The notes under the pieces are model-generated. The model made no database searches, was not told the DNA's origin, and saw nothing but the letters and a program-made list of their open reading frames with translations. Shown piece after piece: positions 26,320 to 35,109 of a DNA stretch of 52,071 bases (its first letter is position 1; each line of letters begins with the position of its first letter). Source of the DNA: CAYTSA01 sp964440345 (lineage in GTDB: Bacteria > Desulfobacterota > Desulfovibrionia > Desulfovibrionales > Desulfovibrionaceae); assembly GCA_964440345.1 (NCBI GenBank), contig CAYTSA010000016.1, positions 1 to 52,071 of the forward strand, in the 5' to 3' direction. The position numbers and the translations under genes were made by a program.

Positions 26320-27300
26320 TTACTCTACTCTGTGGCACGCGGCCAGGCAGCCGGCCTGCTTCTTTTTCAGCGTTGGCTCCACCTCGCGGCATATGGACTC
26401 CACCAGCTGGCAGCGGTTGTGAAAGGGGCAGCCGGGCGGAATGCGGGTCAGGTTGGGCATGACCCCGGGGATCTGGTTCAGCCGCCGGCCCTTCTGTTTG
26501 TGCTGGGGCAGGGCGCCGATAAGCCCGGTGGTGTAAGGGTGCTGCGGTCGCTCCACCACGCAGTCTGTGTCGCCCATTTCCACTATACGGCCGGCGTACA
26601 TAACAGCGATGTTCTGGGTTACCTGGGAGACCACCGCCAGGTCATGGGTGATGAGCATAAGCCCCATGCGCTCGGTTTCGCACAGCTCCAGCAGCAGGTC
26701 CATGATCTCAGCCTGGATGGTCACGTCCAGGGCGGTGGTGGGCTCGTCGGCAATGATCAGCGCCGGGTCCGTGAGCAACGCTATGGCGATGACGATGCGC
26801 TGGCGCATGCCCCCGGAAAATTCGTGCGGGTACTGGGTGAGCCGTTTTTCTGGCGAGGGGATGTAGACCTTGCGCAGCTTTTCCAAAGCTATGGCCTCAG
26901 CCTCGTGTTTTGATATGCTTCGATGCGCCTGCAGGGTCTCCACCATCTGCTGGCCGATGGTCAGCACCGGATTCAGGGTCATCATGGGGTCCTGAAATAT
27001 CATGGATATCCGGTCGCCCCGGATGCGCCGCATGGGCTCGCCCGTCAGGCCGGTGATGTCCTTGTCCTGGAATACAATCGTGCCTTGGGAAATATAGCCC
27101 GGCTTGGAGATGAGGTTGATGATGGCGAAACCGGTCACAGACTTACCCGCGCCAGACTCGCCCACCAGGCCCAGCCGCTCGCCCCTGTTCAAGGAAAAGG
27201 AGACGTTGTTCACCGCCACCAGGTCGCCTTGGCGCAGGGCAAAGCTCACGCTCAGGTTTGTGACGTCCAGTAGAGGTTCTGCCAAATGCGCCATGGTCAT
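26320..27300 (-). CDS. dppD: Peptide ABC transporter ATP-binding protein, DppD/OppD type
   Basis: 326 residues from ATG 27300, which overlaps the dppC stop (TAATG); a second ATG two codons later is possible. Walker A is GESGAGKSV, the signature is FSGGMRQRIVIAIALL, Walker B is ALIIADEPTTALD, and the H-loop is LMLITHDLAVV. The C-terminal extension has YTTGLIGALP and IPPGCPFHNRCQ. It pairs with DppF as the ATPase heterodimer that drives the importer from the cytoplasmic face. Confidence 0.93.
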   Translation of the reverse strand: MTMAHLAEPLLDVTNLSVSFALRQGDLVAVNNVSFSLNRGERLGLVGESGAGKSVTGFAIINLISKPGYISQGTIVFQDKDITGLTGEPMRRIRGDRISMIFQDPMMTLNPVLTIGQQMVETLQAHRSISKHEAEAIALEKLRKVYIPSPEKRLTQYPHEFSGGMRQRIVIAIALLTDPALIIADEPTTALDVTIQAEIMDLLLELCETERMGLMLITHDLAVVSQVTQNIAVMYAGRIVEMGDTDCVVERPQHPYTTGLIGALPQHKQKGRRLNQIPGVMPNLTRIPPGCPFHNRCQLVESICREVEPTLKKKQAGCLAACHRVE

Positions 27301-28217
27301 TACTTCTTGTACAGCTTCGGGTTCAGGTAGTCCCGCAGCCAGTCGCCCAGCAAGTTGATGGAGAGGATGAGCAGGATCAGCACCACGCCGGGAAAAAGGG
27401 TGATCCACCAGGAGCCGGAAAAGATGTATTCAAATCCTACCTTGATCAGCGAGCCTAGAGACGGCTGCGTGGGCGGCATGCCCAGACCGATGAAGCTCAG
27501 GGCCGCCTCGCTCATCACCGCGTTGGCCACCTGCACCGTAGAGATGACCAGCACCGGGGTCAGCGTATTGGGCAATATGTGCCGCCACATGATGCGGCCT
27601 GCCGGCAAACCGATGACCTTGGCCGCCTCCACATATTCTTTCTTCTTTTCGGCCAGAACGCTGGCGCGCACTGTGCGGGCGTACTGCGGCCACTCGGCTA
27701 AGCCGATGACGATGATGAGGAAGGGCACGGCGATGTCCTCGTAGCGGCCCACCCCGAAGATGGACTGGAATATCGCGCCAAGGAAAATGGCCACCATATA
27801 CGTGGAAAACGAGAGCTGCACGTCGGCAACACGCATGATAATGGCGTCCGTGCGGCCCCCAGTGTAGCCCGAGAGCAGCCCGAAGACGATGCCAATGAAA
27901 GCCTGCATCGCCACTGCGCCCAAACCGATGAGGATGGAGACGCGCATGCCGTAAAGGATGGTGGAAAGCATGTCCCGGCCCTGGTTGTCCGTGCCCAGGG
28001 GGAAATGGTCTTCCCCGCCTTCTATCCACGAGGGCGGCAGTTCAGAGTCCATAACGTCGAAGGTGGCAGTGTCGTATGGATTCGTGGGCGCCAGCAGCGG
28101 CGCCAGCATGCCGCAACTGATGAGGAAAAAGGCTGCTATGAAGCTGCCCACCGCCACGGGGTCGCGCCGAAAGGAGTAGAAAAACTGGGAGTGGAGAAAA
28201 CGCTGTAGGGCGGACAT
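27300..28217 (-). CDS. dppC: Peptide ABC transporter permease, DppC/OppC type
   Basis: 305 residues. The N-terminal OppC_N segment (FFYSFRRDPVAVGSFIAAFFLISCGML) is followed by a periplasmic loop with the family block PLGTDNQGRDMLSTILYGMRVSI. The permease domain has five to six further hydrophobic segments and the EAA loop (EYVEAAKVIGLPAGRIMWRHILPNTL). ATG 28217 has GGGGAGGAAG upstream within the end of dppB, and the two genes abut without a gap. It forms the channel with DppB. Confidence 0.92.
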   Translation of the reverse strand: MSALQRFLHSQFFYSFRRDPVAVGSFIAAFFLISCGMLAPLLAPTNPYDTATFDVMDSELPPSWIEGGEDHFPLGTDNQGRDMLSTILYGMRVSILIGLGAVAMQAFIGIVFGLLSGYTGGRTDAIIMRVADVQLSFSTYMVAIFLGAIFQSIFGVGRYEDIAVPFLIIVIGLAEWPQYARTVRASVLAEKKKEYVEAAKVIGLPAGRIMWRHILPNTLTPVLVISTVQVANAVMSEAALSFIGLGMPPTQPSLGSLIKVGFEYIFSGSWWITLFPGVVLILLILSINLLGDWLRDYLNPKLYKK

Positions 28218-29195
28218 CTACTTCCTCCCCGCGATGCGGACCGTGGGGTTGACCAGGCCGTAAATGATGTCCACCACTGTGTTCACCAACACAAACACTG
28301 CGCCCACAAAGACCAGATAGGCCACCAGCAGAGCGGTGTCGCCGCGTTCCACGGCCTCCAGAAAGATGAAGCCCATGCCCTGCCATTGAAACACCGTTTC
28401 AGTGAGTACTGTGAAGGCGATCATGGCGCCCAGCTGCACGCCGCCCACGGTGATGACCGGCAGCAGCGTGTTCTTGAAAGCGTGCAGAAAAAGAACGCGC
28501 CGTGTCTTCAGCCCCTTGGCCCAGGCAAACTTGATGTAGTCTGACTCCAACACTTCCTTCATCTCCGCCCGGATGAGCCGGATAAACAGCGGCAGCATGA
28601 TGGAGGAAAGGGACACAGACGGCAGCACGAGGTGCTCCAGACCGTCGCGGGTGAGCAGCCCGGTGTCCCAGAAGCCCCATAGCCGCACGGTGTCGCCCCG
28701 CCCATAGCTAGGCAGCCAGCCCAGGTTCACGGAAAAAATGTAGATGAGTACGATGGCGGTGAGGAACACGGGGATGGAAACGCCCACAATGGACGCGCCC
28801 ATGAGGAACCGGGTGAGCCAGGTGTTTGGCCTTACTGCAGTGTATATGCCTATGGGTATTGAGAAAAAAACGATGATGACGGCAGAGCAGAGGACCAGCT
28901 CCAGGGTGGCCGGGGCCTTTTTGATGATGACCTCCATGGCCGGCTTTTTGAAGAAAAAGGAGTGCCCCAAGTCGCCTTGCAGTGCATTTCTCACAAACCG
29001 GACCCACTGCACAGGCAGGGGGTCGTTCAGCCCCAACTCGTCCCGCAGTTTCTGGATTTCCTCCATGGACACGGACACGCCCACCAGGTCCCGTACGGGG
29101 TCGCCGATGGCGGTCTTGATGGCGAAGCCGATAATGCTGATGATCAGCATAACCAGCATGGCCTGGGCTATGCGTCGGATGATGAAGGCGAACAT
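28218..29195 (-). CDS. dppB: Peptide ABC transporter permease, DppB/OppB type
   Basis: 325 residues. Starts with the typical first membrane helix IIRRIAQAMLVMLIISIIGFAI, followed by the periplasmic DELGLNDPLPVQWVRFVRNALQGDLGHSFFFKKPAMEVI of the OppB family. The permease domain carries the EAA-like motif SDYIKFAWAKGLKTRRVLFLHAFKNTLLPVI. It sits 146 bp downstream of dppA across a strong hairpin terminator, so its transcription depends on read-through or a promoter after the hairpin. It ends where dppC begins. Confidence 0.92.
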   Translation of the reverse strand: MFAFIIRRIAQAMLVMLIISIIGFAIKTAIGDPVRDLVGVSVSMEEIQKLRDELGLNDPLPVQWVRFVRNALQGDLGHSFFFKKPAMEVIIKKAPATLELVLCSAVIIVFFSIPIGIYTAVRPNTWLTRFLMGASIVGVSIPVFLTAIVLIYIFSVNLGWLPSYGRGDTVRLWGFWDTGLLTRDGLEHLVLPSVSLSSIMLPLFIRLIRAEMKEVLESDYIKFAWAKGLKTRRVLFLHAFKNTLLPVITVGGVQLGAMIAFTVLTETVFQWQGMGFIFLEAVERGDTALLVAYLVFVGAVFVLVNTVVDIIYGLVNPTVRIAGRK

Positions 29196-29287
29196 GGGGG
29201 CGAGGATTCCTTGTGTTTCGCTTTGCGCCGGTGTTCCTGCGATCTGGCCGGTGACTGACGGCGGCCGGCCGCCGGCCAGAAAACGGG

Positions 29288-29322
29288 AAAAAGCCGGAGG
29301 GAGCCTGCAGGCTCCCTCCGGC
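29288..29322 (-). terminator. Intercistronic hairpin terminator between dppA and dppB
   Basis: A perfect 13-bp GC-rich stem with a four-base TGCA loop (29293-29322) is followed, on the minus strand, by five T (29288-29292) in a T-rich tract. It lies 20 bases after the dppA stop. As in many importer operons, it would keep the binding protein made in excess over the membrane parts by ending or stabilising most transcripts here. Confidence 0.9.
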
Positions 29323-29341
29323 GGTCACCGCGAAGTGCGTA

Positions 29342-30895
29342 TTAGTCCATGTTCAGGTCGCCAAAGTACGGGAAGTTCATGACGTTGACGATTTCTTTGA
29401 TGTTTTTCAGGTTCTTGCCGCCGGCCCAGGACAGGTGCTGCCAGTGCAGGGGCACGAAGGCGGCGTCGTTGTACAGAATGGTCTCCACTTCCTGGAGCAT
29501 GTTGGCCCGTTTGGCCTTGTCGGTTTCGCTCTGGGCGGCGATGAGCAGTTCGTCAACCCGGGCGTTGCAATAGTTGCCGGAGTTGTACTGGCCCAGGCCG
29601 GTTTCCTTGTCCGGGCACATGAGCAGGTACTCGGAGTAGTTGGCTGAGTCTTCGGTGTCCGGGTGCCAGCCGATCATCTGGATGTCGGCCGCCTGGGCGT
29701 CGAATTCATCCCAGTACTGGGCTTTGGGCATGGTCTTCAGCTCCACTTTGATGTTAATCTTGGACATCATGGAGGCAAAAGCCTGGGCGATCTTTTCGTC
29801 GTTTACGTAGCGGTTGTTGGGAGCAATCATGGTTACAGTGAAGCCGTCTTCGTAGCCCGCTTCTTTCATAAGCTGCTTGGCTTTTTCCAGGTCGTAGCGG
29901 GGGGTCAGGTCGGCCACATAGCCGGCAAAGCCTTCGGGGCCCTGCTGGCCGGCGGCGGTGGCCCGGCCCTTCATGATCTTGGCGGCAATGCCTTCATTGT
30001 TGGTGGCGTAAACGATGGCCTGGCGGACTTTGGCGTTCTTGAGTTCGTCCCGGCGGTTTTGGTTCAGTTGGAAGGTGATGATCCGGGAGCCGGCCATGGT
30101 AAGCAGATTCACCTTCTCGTCTTTTTCCAGCCGGTCGTAGTCCTGGGGAGGCACAGGCATGATGAAGTCCACGTCGCCGGCCAGCATGGCGGCCACGCGG
30201 GTGGCGTCTTCCTTGATGGGCGTGAGCACGATTTCGTCAATGTTGCCAGAGTCTTTATCCCAGTAGTCGCCGAAAGCGGTGAACACGGTCTTCACGCCCT
30301 GCTCGCGGAAAGTGACCATGTATTTGCCGGAGCCGGATTCGTTGTTCAAAGCAAAGGAGGGGCCCACCTTGACGATGGCGTCCTTGGGCTGGCCGGACTC
30401 GTCTTCGCCTGTGTAAAACTTGGAGTCCATGGGGAAAATGTAGGTGGCCATGTTCAGCAACAGGGGATAGGGCTTCTTGGTCGCCAGGTCAACGGTGTGC
30501 TCGTCCACCACGATGGGAGATTCAAATACTTCAAACAATCCTTTGAAGTCCTGGCTGCGTTTCAGCCGGTCTACAGTCCACTTCACGTCTGCGGCGGTGA
30601 AGTCGTTGCCGCTGTGAAACTTGACGCCTTTGCGCAAATAGAAACGAACGGTCAAAGGGTCGATACGTTCCCAGCGTTCGGCCAGGCGAGGCTCGAAGGT
30701 CATGTCCTGGGTCCAGCGGACCAGAGGATCGAACACCATGTGAGAGTACTGCAGCATGCCTCCGGAGAGCTGCACGTGCGGGTCCAGCGAGACCGGGTCG
30801 GCGTCCATGGCCAGCTTCAGGGTCTTGGCGGGAGCCACGGCCGCAAAGCAGGCGACCATCAGGAACATCAGGCACAGGGTCAACAAGCGTTTCAT
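29342..30895 (-). CDS. dppA: Peptide ABC transporter substrate-binding protein, DppA/OppA type
   Basis: 517 residues (SBP_bac_5 family), exported. The signal peptide is MKRLLTLCLMFLMVACFAAV followed by APAKT; no lipobox is evident, although a cysteine lies at residue 16. Family blocks are LAMDADPVSLDPHVQLSGGMLQYSHMVFDPL, YLRKGVKFHSGNDFTAADVKWTVDRL, AIVYATNNEGIA, GQQGPEGFAGYVADLTPRYDLEKAKQLMKEAGY and IGWHPDTEDSANY. The start is set by AAGGAG six bases before ATG 30895; the ATG at 30898 is too close. It is the first gene of the operon and delivers peptides, or a similar ligand, to DppB/DppC in the periplasm. Confidence 0.92.
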   Translation of the reverse strand: MKRLLTLCLMFLMVACFAAVAPAKTLKLAMDADPVSLDPHVQLSGGMLQYSHMVFDPLVRWTQDMTFEPRLAERWERIDPLTVRFYLRKGVKFHSGNDFTAADVKWTVDRLKRSQDFKGLFEVFESPIVVDEHTVDLATKKPYPLLLNMATYIFPMDSKFYTGEDESGQPKDAIVKVGPSFALNNESGSGKYMVTFREQGVKTVFTAFGDYWDKDSGNIDEIVLTPIKEDATRVAAMLAGDVDFIMPVPPQDYDRLEKDEKVNLLTMAGSRIITFQLNQNRRDELKNAKVRQAIVYATNNEGIAAKIMKGRATAAGQQGPEGFAGYVADLTPRYDLEKAKQLMKEAGYEDGFTVTMIAPNNRYVNDEKIAQAFASMMSKINIKVELKTMPKAQYWDEFDAQAADIQMIGWHPDTEDSANYSEYLLMCPDKETGLGQYNSGNYCNARVDELLIAAQSETDKAKRANMLQEVETILYNDAAFVPLHWQHLSWAGGKNLKNIKEIVNVMNFPYFGDLNMD

Positions 30896-30984
30896 CATCC
30901 ACTCCTTTGTCAGTGAGATACCATGCAACAGCGCGCTGCGGGTGTTCCCTTCCTCTGCGCAGCAGGCGCCGCCTTCCACAAGCC

Positions 30985-31056
30985 TTAGAGCATTTTCTTG
31001 AAACAATTCTATATTGTCTCAGAAGCGGGCGTTGCCTCAACGCGAAAATGCGCTAA
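30985..31056 (-). repeat. Structured 72-bp intergenic repeat, copy 1
   Basis: On the minus strand this matches 34791-34862 at 61 of 72 positions with no gaps. It folds into a near-continuous outer stem of about 11 bp closing two inner hairpins: GCGTTG/CAACGC with a three-base loop, and TGAGACAAT/ATTGTTTCA. It sits in the leader of dppA, in the same orientation as transcription. It looks like a dispersed REP/MITE-like element or a structured RNA of unknown role. Confidence 0.8.
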
Positions 31057-31151
31057 AAAACAGAACGGCAAAGCGATTATTTCTAGACCATTACCGCCAG
31101 GAGCCGTCAAGAGTTTTTTGTCGATTTTGGAAAGATTGTGTTGCGGGGATG

Positions 31152-32105
31152 TTACGAGACAGAGCCAGAGAACGTTGTTGCGGTGTAAAGGTCTATGCCG
31201 TGCATTACGAACAGGTCAAAGGCCACGGCCGCCAGAATGAGCCCCGCCCAGATGAGCCTGCGTCGCTTCGCTTCCACGAGCATGAGCCTGTTCTCCAGGG
31301 CCACAAAGGTCTGGGCCGCCACCCAGCACTCCAGGGCAAAGGGCGCAAAGCCCAGAAAGCCAAGCACCGGCATCTCGAACAGCTTCACCCCGCCCACAAA
31401 GGGAACGGTGTAGAACCACTTGGCCCCGGCCCAGAAGTTCCACAGCTCCCACAAAAAGCCGCAGAACACGCCGGCCGTTAGCAGCTGCAGCGTGGTTTGC
31501 AGCGTACCCCGCTCCCATTCTCGCAGCAGGGACCGCCCGCCGGCTGCGTAGACCACGGGCTCCAGCAGCAAGACCAGCGAGCCCCAGACCAGAGGAAAGA
31601 ACAACCGCGGCGCGGCCATGGGCAGCAGCAGCATGGCCCCGCCGATGAGCGGAAAGGAAAGCAGCAAAGGACGCGGGTCCTTCAGCCGCATGATCGTGTG
31701 ATCCTTGAAGAACCCCAGAAAAGCGAACAGCTCCCGGGTGGCGAAGAGCGCCGGCAACACCGTGGCGTATGACACGGCGTAGCCCAGCCAGCGCAAGCCC
31801 TGGTTTGCCGGCAGGTTGAGGTAGCCCCAGTTGTCAAGCCGGAAATTGAGCAGCTCGAAAAAGAGCCACAGCGTTACAGACACCGGCAGCAGCTTGCAGA
31901 ACTGCACCGGGTCTTCATACAGCAGCGAGGGCGCGGCCTGCCGGTGCAGCACGGACTCCACAAAGAGAATGTAGGACCACCAGGCAAAGACGTAGTACCA
32001 CGTGTAAAAGGGCTCCACCTCAAGGCTCATGCCCAGGGAGGCCCCGAAAAAGACGGCCGCGGCCAGGGCCATGGCCGGGCCGGTCAAGCGGCGGCTGCGT
32101 TTCAT
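31152..32105 (-). CDS. Unrecognised polytopic membrane protein
   Basis: 317 residues with about eight hydrophobic segments spread over the whole length, starting with AMALAAAVFFGASLGM after MKRSRRLTG. Conspicuous motifs are FFELLNFRLDNWGYLNLP and, in the second half, GFLWELWNFWAGAKWFYTVPFVG and EMPVLGFLGFAPFALECW. The two ELLNF/ELWNFW copies suggest an internal duplication. Conserved W, E and N residues within membrane helices hint at a binding or catalytic role, but I cannot name a family. ATG 32105 has AAGGAG nine bases ahead. The C-terminal tail is short. It stands alone upstream of dppA, separated by the 72-bp repeat. Confidence 0.8.
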   Translation of the reverse strand: MKRSRRLTGPAMALAAAVFFGASLGMSLEVEPFYTWYYVFAWWSYILFVESVLHRQAAPSLLYEDPVQFCKLLPVSVTLWLFFELLNFRLDNWGYLNLPANQGLRWLGYAVSYATVLPALFATRELFAFLGFFKDHTIMRLKDPRPLLLSFPLIGGAMLLLPMAAPRLFFPLVWGSLVLLLEPVVYAAGGRSLLREWERGTLQTTLQLLTAGVFCGFLWELWNFWAGAKWFYTVPFVGGVKLFEMPVLGFLGFAPFALECWVAAQTFVALENRLMLVEAKRRRLIWAGLILAAVAFDLFVMHGIDLYTATTFSGSVS

Positions 32106-32285
32106 ATGTTTTCTCCTTGCCTCTCCTCTTTAAGACTACTCGTAAGGCGTTCGCTGTCAACATCCCGTTCGCGCCGTCCACCGTCTGCGAGAAGTTTGAG
32201 TTTCCCTCGCGGCGTGTCACAGGGGGCGGCGCACGCATCTCGCGTGGATAGAGTGGAAAAGAAGTTCTGCCCCGGGAAGCAGGGT

Positions 32286-32295
32286 NNNNNNNNNN
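32286..32295. other. Assembly gap (10 N) within a 355-bp gene-free interval
   Basis: Ten undetermined bases lie in the intergenic stretch 32106-32460. Six bases, CAGGGT, stand directly on both sides (32280-32285 and 32296-32301), which suggests the two contigs overlap and the true gap may be zero or small. The rest of 32106-32460 holds no gene; a -10-like TATAAT at 32416-32421 lies 40 bases before the chemoreceptor start, without a good -35. Confidence 0.97.
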
Positions 32296-32460
32296 CAGGG
32301 TGATGCGGCGGAGGAAAGGCTTTTCGTGTTTCCATTGTGACGCCCCGCTGGTGTAGCAAAAAGAACTTGACCATGCAGGCGACCTTTCGTACGAAATGGT
32401 AGGTGTCAACCAGTTTATAATAAAGATGATTTCAGACTGTTACAGTGAGGGAGCAAGGGT

Positions 32461-34782
32461 ATGAATCTTTCTTTACGCAACCGGGTCGCCTTTATTTGCA
32501 TCGGCGGCGTGTTCGCCATCGCCATGGCTGTTTTTGCTGTATTTATTTATAATCTCGACGCTTTTTCTGAGCAACGCGCTGAACGGTCAGAGGCCAAGGC
32601 CCTGGCGGCCAAGAAGAAAGAGCTGCAGGACTTGGTGGCGCTGGCCTGGGTCACCATTGAGAAGTACCACGCTGACTCTCAGGACATAGAGAAGCTCAAG
32701 GAAGTGAAGTCCAGGGAGCTGATCCAGATCATCGACACGGTGACCAGCATGGTCAAAGGGTATTATGACGAATACGAACCCCTTTTGGACCGTGCTGAGC
32801 TCGAAGGCGAGATCGCGTCTCTGGTCCGGTCCGCCCGGTTTGACGGCGGCAACTACGTCTGGATCAACGACATGCATCCGAACATGGTCATGCACCCTGT
32901 CAAGCCGGACCTGGACGGCCAAGACCTTTCCGGTTTCAAGGACCCGGAGGGGACCTTTCTGTTCAACGAGATGGTCAAGGTCTGCAAGGAAAAAGGCGAA
33001 GGTCTGGTCTCCTACATGTGGACCAAGCCCGGCGAGGATGAGCCCAAACCCAAGATATCCTTTGTGCGGCTCATGCCGGAGCTGGGCTGGGTGTTCGGCT
33101 CCGGCGCCTGGGTGGAGGACATAGAGGCCCAGATGCAGCAGCAGGCTCTGCAGCGGCTGGCGGCCATGCGCTTGCCGGACGGCAACTACTTTTGGGTAAA
33201 CGACACAGGCAAGCCCTACCCGCGCATGGTCATGCACCCCACTGCGCCCTCCCTGGACGGCAAGGTGCTGGACGCAAAAAAGTATGATTGCGCCACCAGC
33301 TACCAACCCGGCGTCGAAGCGAAACCAGTACACACAGACGGTAAGATGAACTTGTTTACCGCCATGGTGACTGCTGTGGAGAGAAGCCCGGACGGACGCG
33401 GTTTTGTGGGCTATGAGTGGCCCAAGCCTAAGCCCGGCGGCGGCGTTACCGGGCAGGTGTTCCCCAAGCTCAGCTACGTGGAGCTGTTCAAGCCGTGGGG
33501 CTGGATAGTGGGCATGGGCGTGTATACGGACGACATTGGCGCGGCTGTGGCTGCCGAGAAAGCGGTCTTCGACGGCTCGGTGCAATCCATGCTGACGCAG
33601 GCCGGCGCGGTGAGCGGCTGCGTATTGCTGGTGCTTGTGGCCTTGTTGCTGTGGCGGCTGCGGCTGGACGTAAACGGGCCCCTGGGCAATCTGGCCTCGT
33701 ACGCGGAAAAAGTAGCCAGCGGGGACCTGGACGCACAGGTCGAGGGAACATTCGCCGCTGAGCTGGCGGTGTTGAAGCAGTCGTTGGAAACAATGATCGC
33801 GAGTTTGAAAAAAAGCCTGGAAGAGGCTGAAGCCAAAAAGAACGAGGCGGATGCAAACTCCGCCAAAGCAGAACATGCCGTGGAGCGGGTGCGCGAGCAC
33901 GTGGCCTCTCTGAATGAGCTGCTGGACACCATGAATACCGTAGCCAAGCAGGCGAATGTGCTTTCCGACAGCATGGTGAAATCCTCCGGTTCGTTGGCGG
34001 AAACGTTCAACGTCGTCAGCTCCGGGGCGGATTCCCAAAAGCAGCAACTGGACGCCACCCTTGACGTGATGGAACGCATGCGCGGGGTGATGCAGCGCGT
34101 TTCTGAAATTGCAGCCCAGAGCGGGGAGAGCGCAGAGACTGCACGGCGAAAGGCGGACGAAGGTTCTGCTGTGGTCAACAAGGCCGTGCAGGCCATAGCC
34201 CAGGTCAAAGACGTGAGCCACAGCCTGCAGGAGAACATGCAGCAGCTGGGAGAACGGACCGAGGCAGTGGGCAACGTGATGAACGTGATCAACGAAATAG
34301 CCGACCAGACAAATTTGCTGGCCTTGAACGCGGCCATAGAGGCGGCCCGGGCCGGCGAGGCGGGTAAGGGATTTGCCGTGGTGGCCGACGAGGTGCGCAA
34401 GCTGGCTGAAAAGACTATGACCGCCACCAAGGAGGTTGAGGACAACATCCGGGCCATTCAAAACTCCGTGGCCCAGAACGCCGCAGGCGTGGAGCAGGCA
34501 GGCCAGGCCGTGGAGGAAGCCACGGAGCAGGCCAACCTGTCCGGCCAGGCGCTGGAAGAGATTGTTGCCATAATAACCGAAAACGCCGCCCAAGCCCAGG
34601 CCATAGCCGCCGCGGCTGAAGAGCAGACCGCAGCCGAGCGGGAGATTGCCCAGGCGGTGGAAGAGGTGGACGGCATAGCTCGTCAGACAGTGGAAGGCAT
34701 GGTAGAGGCCAACAACGAGACGCAGAGCATGGTGGAGATGAGCCGGGAGCTGAAGACGGTGATCAGCGAATTGAAGAAGTAA
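32461..34782 (+). CDS. Methyl-accepting chemotaxis protein with two Cache domains
   Basis: 773 residues. A first membrane helix (AFICIGGVFAIAMAVFAVFIY, 9-29) is followed by a large periplasmic sensor with two Cache_2-like units. These are recognisable by paired blocks GNYVWINDMHPNMVMHPVKPDLDG and GNYFWVNDTGKPYPRMVMHP, each followed by an aromatic GWVFGSGAW or GWIVGMGVY strand. The second membrane helix lies near 385-405, then a HAMP-like segment (PLGNLASYAEKVASGDLDAQVEG), a coiled coil, and the signalling domain with the invariant hairpin tip EIADQTNLLALNAAIEAARAGEAGKGFAVVADEVRKLAE. The end lacks a CheR-binding pentapeptide. ATG 32461 has GAGGGAG upstream. The ligand is probably a small carboxylate or similar, from family knowledge. 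Confidence 0.93.
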   Translation: MNLSLRNRVAFICIGGVFAIAMAVFAVFIYNLDAFSEQRAERSEAKALAAKKKELQDLVALAWVTIEKYHADSQDIEKLKEVKSRELIQIIDTVTSMVKGYYDEYEPLLDRAELEGEIASLVRSARFDGGNYVWINDMHPNMVMHPVKPDLDGQDLSGFKDPEGTFLFNEMVKVCKEKGEGLVSYMWTKPGEDEPKPKISFVRLMPELGWVFGSGAWVEDIEAQMQQQALQRLAAMRLPDGNYFWVNDTGKPYPRMVMHPTAPSLDGKVLDAKKYDCATSYQPGVEAKPVHTDGKMNLFTAMVTAVERSPDGRGFVGYEWPKPKPGGGVTGQVFPKLSYVELFKPWGWIVGMGVYTDDIGAAVAAEKAVFDGSVQSMLTQAGAVSGCVLLVLVALLLWRLRLDVNGPLGNLASYAEKVASGDLDAQVEGTFAAELAVLKQSLETMIASLKKSLEEAEAKKNEADANSAKAEHAVERVREHVASLNELLDTMNTVAKQANVLSDSMVKSSGSLAETFNVVSSGADSQKQQLDATLDVMERMRGVMQRVSEIAAQSGESAETARRKADEGSAVVNKAVQAIAQVKDVSHSLQENMQQLGERTEAVGNVMNVINEIADQTNLLALNAAIEAARAGEAGKGFAVVADEVRKLAEKTMTATKEVEDNIRAIQNSVAQNAAGVEQAGQAVEEATEQANLSGQALEEIVAIITENAAQAQAIAAAAEEQTAAEREIAQAVEEVDGIARQTVEGMVEANNETQSMVEMSRELKTVISELKK

Positions 34783-34790
34783 ATCGGGCG

Positions 34791-34862
34791 CTAGCGCATT
34801 CTCGCGTTGCGGCAACGCTTGCTCCTGAAACAATGTACAATTGTTTCAGGAAAACGCTCTAA
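34791..34862 (+). repeat. Structured 72-bp intergenic repeat, copy 2
   Basis: Same element as 30985-31056 (61 of 72 identical), here on the plus strand, starting eight bases after the chemoreceptor stop. The inner hairpins are perfect: GCGTTG/CAACGC with a CGG loop, and an 11-bp stem CCTGAAACAAT with its complement around a five-base loop. The outer stem is weaker than in copy 1. No T-run follows, so it is not a standard terminator. Confidence 0.8.
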
Positions 34863-34889
34863 CCCAATAATGTACAAGGGAGCAACATT

Positions 34890-35081
34890 ATGACCGTAGA
34901 ACGCATCGTCCGCCTCGTGGCCGGCTTGTTCGTCTTGATTTCCGTGGCTCTGGCTGTGTGGCATTCCAGCTGGTGGCTGCTGTTCACGGCCTTTGTGGGC
35001 GCCAACCTGCTGCAGTCGGCCTTTACCAACTGGTGCCCGCTGATGACCATACTGCAGAAGCTGGGCGTGAAGAGCTGCTGA
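34890..35081 (+). CDS. DUF2892 small membrane protein (YgaP-like)
   Basis: 63 residues. MTVERIVRLVAGLFVLISVALA starts with the family pattern (M-x-x-E-R-x-x-R-x-x-A-G), followed by two hydrophobic segments (LVAGLFVLISVALAV and WWLLFTAFVGANLLQSAF) and the conserved end TNWCPLMTILQKLGVKSC, with the N-W-C-P-L motif typical of DUF2892. These are inner-membrane proteins, often linked to rhodanese domains; the two C-terminal cysteines fit a sulfur or redox role, by family inference. GGGAGC lies 12 bases before the ATG. Confidence 0.85.
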   Translation: MTVERIVRLVAGLFVLISVALAVWHSSWWLLFTAFVGANLLQSAFTNWCPLMTILQKLGVKSC

Positions 35082-35109
35082 AGAGAGGGGTTTTCCTTCC
35101 ACAGCGGCA

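Noticed and set aside
29663..30916. 417-codon plus-strand frame across dppA
   Set aside because: Antisense shadow of the substrate-binding protein gene.
32587..34833. 748-codon frame antisense to the chemoreceptor gene
   Set aside because: Composition is that of a complementary-strand shadow (His/Leu/Gly rich), and the plus-strand frame is clearly a chemoreceptor.
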